Source: Fallopia convolvulus (Eukaryota; Streptophyta; Magnoliopsida; Caryophyllales; Polygonaceae). From it: DNA of 64,000 nucleotides. The translations under genes were made by a program, and so were the position numbers. The DNA is taken from NCBI GenBank assembly GCA_964016875.1, contig OZ024735.1:18117981-18181980 (forward strand). Reading direction: 5' to 3'. The notes beneath the pieces were generated by a model. That model saw only the letters and a list, made by a program, of their open reading frames with translations. It had not been told where the DNA came from and did not search any database. Shown here piece by piece: positions 57,465-64,000 of the stretch (its first letter is position 1; every line of letters starts with the position of its first letter).

Positions 57465-57775
57465 AGGATGTCGTCTTTTTTTTTGTTTTGTTGTTTTGCT
57501 GATGGCCCTGCGGGGCTTGTAATTAAACATCTGGGCACACGTGCCCCAACTTTTTATGTTATTTTCCTTACCTCATGATTGCTTCTCCGCTCTAGCTTAC
57601 TCGTATATGCTTGCGCATACTTACCCAACCCCATGGTCCGAGTGTCACAATTATTGTGGTACTCGGACCACATCGGGTGTTTCTAATTCTGCATCGAGAT
57701 TTCGAGCTTTGCTCGGATCTTTACAAAAATTCGCCGAGGTCCTGAGCCTTTTTCGGACTTCGCATATTTTGTTCG
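57465..57775 (+). other. 3' flank of the antisense ORF
   Basis: T-rich sequence and AATTAAACATC (about 57521) could serve for 3' end formation of the antisense transcript. GTGTCACAATTATTGTGGTACTCGG-type inverted words lie near 57640-57665. No gene. Confidence 0.4.
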
Positions 57776-60700
57776 AGTTTCTCCAACACCAAGCGGGAAG
57801 CGAGGTTTGGACTTAACGAGATTCTCCAACACCAAGCGGGAAGCGAGGTTTGGACTTAACGAGATTCTCCAACACCAGGCGGGAAGCGAGGGATGGACTT
57901 AACGAAAATCTCCCACCCCAAGCGGGAAGCGAGGGATGGACTTAACGAGATTCTCCAACACCAAGCGGGAAGCGAGGTTTGGATTTAACGAGATTCTCCA
58001 ACACCATGCGGGAAGCGAGGTTTGGACTTAACGAGATTCTCCAACACCAAGCGGGAAGCGAGGTTTGGACTTAACGAGATTCTCCAACACCACGCGGGAA
58101 GCGGGGTTTGGACTTAACGAGATTCTCCAACAGCAAGCGGGAAGCGAGGTTTGGACTTAACGAGATTCTCCAACCCCAAGCGGGAAGCGAGGGATGGACT
58201 TAACGAGATTCTCCAACCCCAAGCGGGAAGCAGGGTTTGGACTTAACGAGATTCTCCAACACCAAGCGGGAAGCGAGGTTTGGACTTAACGAGATTCTCC
58301 AACCCCAAGCGAGAAGCGAGGGATGGACTTAACGAGATTCTCCAACTCCAAGCGGGAAGCGAGGTTTGGACTTAACGAGATTCTCCAACACCACGCGGGA
58401 AGCGAGGGATGGACTTAACGAGATTCTCCAACCCCAAGCGGGAAGCGAGGTTTGAACTTAACGAGATTCTCCAACACCAAGCGGGAAGCGAGGTTTGGAC
58501 TTAACGAGATTCTCCAACACCAAGCGGGAAGCGAGGTTTGGACTTAACGAGATTCTCCAACACCAAGCGGGAAGCGAGGGATGGACTTAACGAAAATCTC
58601 CCACCCCAAGCGGGAAGCGAGGGATGGACTTAACGAGATTCTCCAACACCAAGCGGGAAGCGAGGTTTGGATTTAACGAGATTCTCCAACACCACGCGGG
58701 AAGCAAGGTTTGGACTTAACGAGATTCTCCAACACCAAGCGGGAAGCGAGGTTTGGACTTAACGAGATTCTCCAACACCACGCGGGAAGCGGGGTTTGGA
58801 CTTAACGAGATTCTCCAACAGCAAGCGGGAAGCGAGGTTTGGACTTAACGAGATTCTCCAACCCCAAGCGGGAAGCGAGGGATGGACTTAACGAGATTCT
58901 CCAACCCCAAGCGGGAAGCAGGGTTTGGACTTAACGAGATTCTCCAACACCAAGCGGGAAGCGAGGTTTGGACTTAACGAGATTCTCCAACCCCAAGCGG
59001 GAAGCGAGGGATGGAATTAACGAGATTCTCCAACTCCAAGCGGGAAGCGAGGTTTGGACTGATCGAGATTCTCCAACACCAAGAGGGAAGAGAGGTTTGG
59101 ACTTAACGAGATTCTCCAACACCAGGCGGGAAGCGAGGGATGGACTTAACGAAAATCTCCCACCCCAAGCGGGAAGCGAGGGATGGACTTAACGAGATTC
59201 TCCAACACCAAGCGGGAAGCGAGGTTTGGATTTAACGAGATTCTCCAACACCATGCGGGAAGCGAGGTTTGGACTTAACGAGATTCTCCAACACCAAGCG
59301 GGAAACGAGGTTTGGACTTAACGAGATTCTCCAACACCACGCGGGAAGCGGGGTTTGGACTTAACGAGATTCTCCAACAGCAAGCGGGAAGCGAGGTTTG
59401 GACTTAACGAGATTCTCCAACCCCAAGCGGGAAGCGAGGGATGGACTTAACGAGATTCTCCAACCCCAAGCGGGAAGCAGGGTTTGGACTTAACGAGATT
59501 CTCCAACACCAAGCGGGAAGCGAGGTTTGGACTTAACGAGATTCTCCAACCCCAAGCGGGAAGCGAGGGATGGACTTAACGAGATTCTCCAACTCCAAGC
59601 GGGAAGCGAGGTTTGGACAGATCGAGATTCTCCAACACCACGCGGGAAGCGAGGGATGGACTTAACGAGATTCTCCAACCCCAAGCGGGAAGCGAGGTTT
59701 GGACTTAACGAGATTCTCCAACACCAAGCGGGAAGCGAGGTTTGGACTTAAAAAGATTCTCCAACACCAAGCGGGAAGCGAGGGATGGACTTAACAAAAA
59801 TCTCCCACCCCAAGCGGGAAGCGAGGGATGGACTTAACGAGATTCTCCAACACCAAGCGGGAAGCGAGGTTTGGATTTAACGAGATTCTCTAACACCACG
59901 CGGGAAGCAAGGTTTGGACTTAACGAGATTCTCCAACACCAAGTGGGAAGCAAGGTTTGGACTTAACGAGATTCTCCAACACCACGCGGGAAGCGGGGTT
60001 TGGACTTAACGAGATTCTCCAACACCAAGCGGGAAGCGAGGTTTGGACTTAACGAGATTCTCCAACCCCAAGCGGGAAGCGAGGGATGGACTTAACGAGA
60101 ATCTCCAACCCCAAGCGGGAAGCGGGGTTTGGACTTAATGAGATTCTCCAACACCAAGCGGGAAGCGAGGTTTGGACTTAACGAGATTCTCCAACCCCAA
60201 GCGGGAAGCGAGGGATGGACTTAACGAGATTCTCCAACCCCAAGCGGGAAGCGAGGTTTGGACTGATCGAGATTCTCCAACCCCAAGCGAGAAGCGAGGG
60301 GTGAACTCAACGAGATTCTCCAACACTACGCGGGAAGCGAGGGATGGACTTAACGAGATTCTCCAACACCAAGCGGGAAGCGAGGGGTGGACTTAACGAG
60401 ATTCTCAAACACCACGCGGGAAGCGAGGTTTGGACTTAACGAGATTCTCCAACCCCAAGCAGGAAGCGAGGGGTGGACTCAACGAGATTCTCCAACACCA
60501 CGCGGGAAGCGAGGGGTGGACTTAACGAGATTCTCCAACACCATGCGGGAAGCGAGGTTTGGACTTAACGAGATTCTCCAACCCCAAGCGGGAAGCGAGG
60601 GGTGGACTCAACGAGATTCTCCAACACCACGCGGGAAGCGAGGGGTGGACTCAATGAGATTCTCCAACACCACGCGGGAAGCGAGGGATGGACTTAACGA

Positions 60701-61168
60701 GATTCTCCAACCCCAAGCGGGAAGCGAGGGGTGGACTTAACAAGATTCTCCAACACCATGCGGGAAGCGAGGTTTGGACTTAACGAGATTCTCCAACCCC
60801 AAGCGGGAAGCGAGGGGTGGACTTAACGAGATTCTCCAACACCACGCGGGAAGCGAGGTTTGGACTTAACGAGATTCTCCAACACCAAGCGGGAAGCGAG
60901 GTTTGGACTTAACGATATTCTCCAACACCACGCGGGAAGCGAGGGGTGGACTTAACGAGATTCTCCAACACCACGCGGGAAGCGAGGTTTGGACTTAACG
61001 AGATTCTCCAACCCCAAGCGGGAAGCGAGGGGTGGACTTAACGAGATTCTCCAACACCACGCGGGAAGCGAGGTTTGGATTTAACGAGATTCTCCAACAC
61101 AAGCGAGAAGCGAGGTTTGGACTTAACGAAAATCTCCAACCCCAAGCGGGAAGCGAGGGATGGACTTA
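57776..61168. repeat. 43-bp tandem repeat array, about 79 copies, with higher-order structure
   Basis: The monomer contains GATTCTCCAACACCAAGCGG then GAAGCGAGGTTTGGACTTAA then CGA (43 bp). Variants alternate ACACC/ACCCC, CAAGC/CACGC and GGTTTGG/GGGATGG. The marker AACGAAAATCTCCC recurs at 57901, 58589, 59148 and 59793, spaced 688, 559 and 645 bp (16, 13 and 15 monomers). The marker GATCGAGATTC recurs at about 59061, 59620 and 60265, again 559 and 645 apart. After about 60.3 kb the GGGGTGG type dominates. Short frames across it are by-products. Confidence 0.95.
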
Positions 61169-61253
61169 AAACCCGAAGTTTCTATTTTTGAGAGAGATTT
61201 TGAAAGTACAACCACCTTTTATTCACAAAAAGAGGTAACGGAGTTCAGAGAGT

Positions 61254-62519
61254 TTACACAAAATATTTCTTTAATCGATCGACGTTCCACGTCTTACTGA
61301 GGGTACGCCCCTCGTTGTCTTTGAGCTTAAAGGCTCCAGGAGCGACCTCCTCGCCGAGGATGTATGGCCCTTCCCAGTTGGGGTCCAGTTTGCCACCTTC
61401 GGTTCTTCTCAGGACGAGATAGCCTGTGGCCAGGAACCGAGGTCTCACCTTCTTGTTGTGGTAGACGGCCACGCGGCGCTTGTATTCCCTGGAGCGAAGG
61501 TCTGCTACTTCGCGTAGCTCGTCACGGAAGAGCAACTCGACCCTGAGATTGGCCTCATTCTCCTTTTCATCGAAATCGAACACCCTTGCCGATGGGACCA
61601 GGGTTTCTACCGGGACTAGGGCCTTTGCCCCGTAGGTTAGGGAGAACGGCGTTTCTCCGGTCGCGTGGCGCGCGGTGGTGCGGTACGTCCATAGGACGAG
61701 TGGGAGAAGCTCTGCCCAACGACCTTGTGCCATGCCCAACCGTTTCTTTAGATCGGACAGGATGCGGGCGTTGACGTTCTCTACCTGGCCGTTGGATTGA
61801 GGATGGGCCACGGAGGAGAACTTGAGGGTTATGCCCCGGTTTGAGCAGAATGTCCGAGTCTCTTCACAATCAAATTGGGGGCCATGGTCGGTCATGATGG
61901 TCATGGGAACGCCGAAGCGGCAGGCAAGATTCTTCCACAGAAAGTCGTAGACCTTAGTCCCCGTGATCTTCGCCATTGCTTGTGCCTCAACCCACTTTGT
62001 GAAGTAGTCGACGATGACCAGGATATACCGCACCTGACCGGGGGCCTTGGGGAAGGGGCCGAGGATGTCCATCCCCCACATCGCGAAGGGGCACAACGCG
62101 TGGATGGAGCGATGCTGCGAGGTCGGGGCGTGCAAGAGATTACCGTGCTTCTGGCATCCATCACATCGCTGGACATAGTCCCTTGCGTCTTTCCGGAGGG
62201 TGGGCCAGAAGTACCCCAAGTGGGCGATCTTATGCGAAAGGGTTCGCCATCCTGGGTGGCCGCCACAGACCCCTTCATGGGCCTCATAGAGGATGTGCTC
62301 CGTAGATTCGGTCGAGATGCACAATAGATTGGGCTCGGCGTAGCCTCGACGATAAAGGCAGCCACCAATGACGCAATATCGCGCCGCCTGCATTTTCAGC
62401 TTCCTGGCCTGTGCGGGGTCCTCTGGGAGGACTCCGCTTTCCACATACCGTGTTATCGGGATCCTCCAATCCCCCGCGGTGACAGATAGAACCTCGTTGT
62501 TCACACTCCGCGAGAGTTT
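61254..62519 (-). CDS. integrase domain of the Retand-type pol
   Basis: Open frame 62504-61254 (416 codons). An HHCC zinc-binding module (HEGVCGGHPGWRTLSHKIAH ... CDGCQ) comes first. The catalytic core keeps all three acidic residues: D in GMDILGPFPKA, D in TDHGPQFD and E in SNGQVENVN. The C-terminal GPY-like module (PNWEGPYILGEEVAPGAF, KTWNVDRLKKYF) ends the protein, with no chromodomain, as expected for the Tat lineage. It is in the same frame as the upstream RNase H, separated only by a TGA at 62520-62522. This domain looks intact while RT upstream is damaged. Confidence 0.92.
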   Translation of the reverse strand, partial: KLSRSVNNEVLSVTAGDWRIPITRYVESGVLPEDPAQARKLKMQAARYCVIGGCLYRRGYAEPNLLCISTESTEHILYEAHEGVCGGHPGWRTLSHKIAHLGYFWPTLRKDARDYVQRCDGCQKHGNLLHAPTSQHRSIHALCPFAMWGMDILGPFPKAPGQVRYILVIVDYFTKWVEAQAMAKITGTKVYDFLWKNLACRFGVPMTIMTDHGPQFDCEETRTFCSNRGITLKFSSVAHPQSNGQVENVNARILSDLKKRLGMAQGRWAELLPLVLWTYRTTARHATGETPFSLTYGAKALVPVETLVPSARVFDFDEKENEANLRVELLFRDELREVADLRSREYKRRVAVYHNKKVRPRFLATGYLVLRRTEGGKLDPNWEGPYILGEEVAPGAFKLKDNEGRTLSKTWNVDRLKKYFV

Positions 62520-63189
62520 TCATTCTACCATTACGCGGTTCCCCACTTCAAGGGAGAGGGCGGATCCTAACCTCGCCAGCGCATCTGCTTTGGTGTTCGA
62601 GGTTCGCGGGATGGACTCCACCGCGAAGGTTTCCAGGCACGATACCAAGGCTTTGACCTTTTCTCGGTACGCGGGCAGGAACCCCGTTCTGGTGTCGTAC
62701 TGACAGTTGAGTTGGCGCGCCACCAGCTCGGAGTCGGTGTAGACCCTGATTTTCCGGGCACCATTGAGGAGCGCCATCTCGATTCCAGCGATCATGGCTT
62801 CATATTTGGCCTCGTTATTGGTGGCGTCGAAGGCGAAGTTAAGTGAGTACTCCGTCTCGATCGAGGGCCCAGCGAGGAATACGCCAGCCCCACCACCGGC
62901 GTCACATCGCGAGCCGTCAACGAACACCTTCCACTCTTCCGAGCTTGTTTCTGTCTCAGGGAAGGTGACCTCCACCATGAAGTCAGCGAGGGCCTGCCCC
63001 TTCATGGCGGTTCTTGGGAGGTAGCTGATGTCGAACTCGGAGAGCTCGACTGCCCACTTCGTCATTCGCCTGGAGAGGGCGGGCTGGTGGAGGATTTGTC
63101 GGAGTGGGAGGTCAGACAGGACCTGAATGGGGTGCGCATGGAAGTAAGGGCGCAGACGCCTTGCGGCGGTCACAACTGCCAGCGCCATC
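62520..63189 (-). CDS. RNase H domains of the Retand-type pol
   Basis: The N-terminal part (MALAVVTAARRLRPYFHAHP, MTKWAVELSEFDISYLP) is the RT-linked connection/RNase H. The C-terminal part is a second, archaeal-type RNase H as found in Tat elements: FVDGSRCDAGGGAGV, NNEAKYEAMIAGIEMA, YTDSELVARQL and NTKADALARLGS supply the D-E-D-D set. Stop TGA at 62520-62522 interrupts the pol frame before integrase. The frame upstream is broken by a shift near 63220 (YFVSLVL against AEQRYSPAEK). Confidence 0.9.
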
Positions 63190-64000
63190 TTCTCTGCTGG
63201 GGAATATCGCTGCTCCGCGGGCTAAGCACAAGACTCACGAAATAAACTGGGTGCGTGGCCTTTCTGGTGAGCACCGCGCTGACCGTCTTGGGGCTGACGG
63301 CCACATAAAGTTGCAAGTCTTCACCCGCCAGCGGGGGCGACAGTGTGGGAGCAGAATCTCATCCCACACGAACTTGTCATTCTGCTTGAGAGTCCAGATT
63401 CTCATCCCACACGAACTTGTCATTCTGCTTGAGAGTCGCGAAAAAGGGCAGGGACCTTTCCGCCAAGCGGGAGCAGAATCTCCCAAGGTAGTTGACGGCA
63501 CCGTTGAGTCGTTGCACCTCAGTGCGGGACCGCGGTGACCTCATTGCGAGGATTGACTCGACCTTGGCAGGGTTTACGTCGATGCCCCGTTCGCTAATCA
63601 TAAAGCCTAAGAATTTCCCGATGACACGCCGAAGACGCACTTCTCGGGGTTCAGGCTGAGACGGTTGTGCCTGAGAGTTGCGAAGACCTCAGCGGGGTCG
63701 ACCAGATGCTCCTCAGGGGTCTTGCTCCGGACAACAATGTCTTCGACATAAGCCGACACGTTCCGTCCGAGATGGTTCTTGAAAACGCGGTCGACGAGGC
63801 GTTGAAAGGTGGCCCCCGCGTTCTTCAGCCCAAACGGCATGACTTTGTAGCAATAAGTGCCCCGCTGGGTGATGAAGGATGTCTCCTCTTCTTCTCGCGG
63901 GTTCATCAGAACCTGATTGTACCCCGAGTACACGTCGAGGAAGCTTAAAACCCCGTGACCTGCGGTTGAGTCAACGAGCTCGTCGATCAAGGGCAAGGGG
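63190..64000 (-). pseudogene. reverse transcriptase of the Retand-type pol, mutated and cut by window edge
   Basis: The frame from 63996 reads FLDVYSGYNQVLMNPREEEE, MPFGLKNAGATFQRLVDRVF and the catalytic box as YVED (normal YVDD), an Asp to Glu change at an essential metal-binding position. A one-base loss near 63615 shifts the frame to KFLGFMISERGIDVNPAKVE and LNGAVNYLGRF. Next, a 43-bp tandem duplication (63361/63404, plus-strand ATCCCACACGAACTTGTC twice) shifts the frame again. A further shift lies near 63220. The RT continues beyond the right edge. It is not functional as read. Confidence 0.9.

Larger units (their letters stand above)
52771..64000 (-). mobile_element. Tat/Retand-type Ty3/gypsy element with tandem array and antisense ORF, cut by window edge
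   Basis: In minus-strand order: RT (from 64000), RNase H, integrase (ending 61254), a 43-bp tandem array (about 61168-57776), an oppositely oriented spliced ORF (plus strand, 54820-57464), then a polypurine-like GGCCATGGGGTTG and an LTR (53620-52771). Tandem repeats and an antisense extra ORF between integrase and the 3' LTR are hallmarks of the Tat lineage, notably Retand and Ogre relatives. At least 11.2 kb is present; 5' LTR, gag and protease lie beyond the right edge. The region is markedly GC-rich compared with the rest of the window. Confidence 0.85.

Noticed and set aside
58931..60740. 63-117 codon ORFs repeated along the 43-bp array
   Set aside because: A 43-bp unit shifts frame each copy; three units give an open 43-residue phase by chance. 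Not proteins.
57776..61168. possible CRISPR array
   Set aside because: Repeats are directly contiguous without unique spacers, inside a plant retrotransposon; it is a minisatellite.
61364..63024. plus-strand ORFs opposite integrase and RNase H (up to 150 codons)
   Set aside because: Antisense shadows of GC-rich pol with no motif of their own.

Overview
This is a nuclear genome window from a flowering plant, almost certainly a eudicot. The evidence is one clean, ten-exon plant gene with GT-AG introns, whose product closely resembles the Arabidopsis chloroplast PPR protein At1g10910 (EMB3103), embedded in a thick stack of plant transposons. I saw no bacterial-type operons, rRNA, tRNA or CRISPR.

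Layout. 1-6.4 kb: unassigned sequence, a possible minus-strand untranslated first exon near 1.8 kb, a dead Ty1/copia RT relic, a probable MITE and a SINE. 6.5-13.3 kb: the intact minus-strand PPR gene (671 codons), the only clearly functional cellular gene. 13.6-14.0 kb: a Tourist-type MITE. 14.0-28.6 kb: a small gene-like locus with 24-bp GGCCGTnACGGCC repeats. One of its exons is split by a 13.2-kb LTR element (14741-27932) that has 3.4-kb LTRs, a perfect 5-bp target duplication and no coding capacity. One of its LTRs carries a 1.1-kb hAT element. 28.6-36 kb: very AT-rich Helitron territory with several termini, a truncated RTE-type LINE with a perfect 16-bp target duplication, a Mutator-type MITE and a fragment of a subtilisin-like protease gene. 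36.2-37.4 kb: an inverted-repeat element carrying a captured 240-codon reading frame. 37.4-40.6 kb: a decayed Ty1/copia gag-protease element with a long AT-rich inverted repeat in its leader.

41.0-64.0 kb is a nest of Ty3/gypsy elements. A chromovirus-like LTR is split by a complete Athila-like element that has only gag and protease (41618-48673). Next to it lies a second, truncated Tekay-like chromovirus, cut by what looks like an Athila LTR start, which is itself cut by a Tat/Retand-type element running off the right edge. Read on the minus strand, that last element is RT (YVED instead of YVDD), RNase H, integrase, a 43-bp tandem array of about 79 copies with higher-order structure, then an antisense (plus-strand) spliced ORF with its own TATA box, then an LTR.

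The most interesting points are the antisense spliced ORF plus satellite-like array of the Retand-type element, the exon split by the large LTR element, the three parasitic (non-autonomous or gene-capturing) element types, and the palindromic 24-bp repeats. All divergence figures are by-eye counts.
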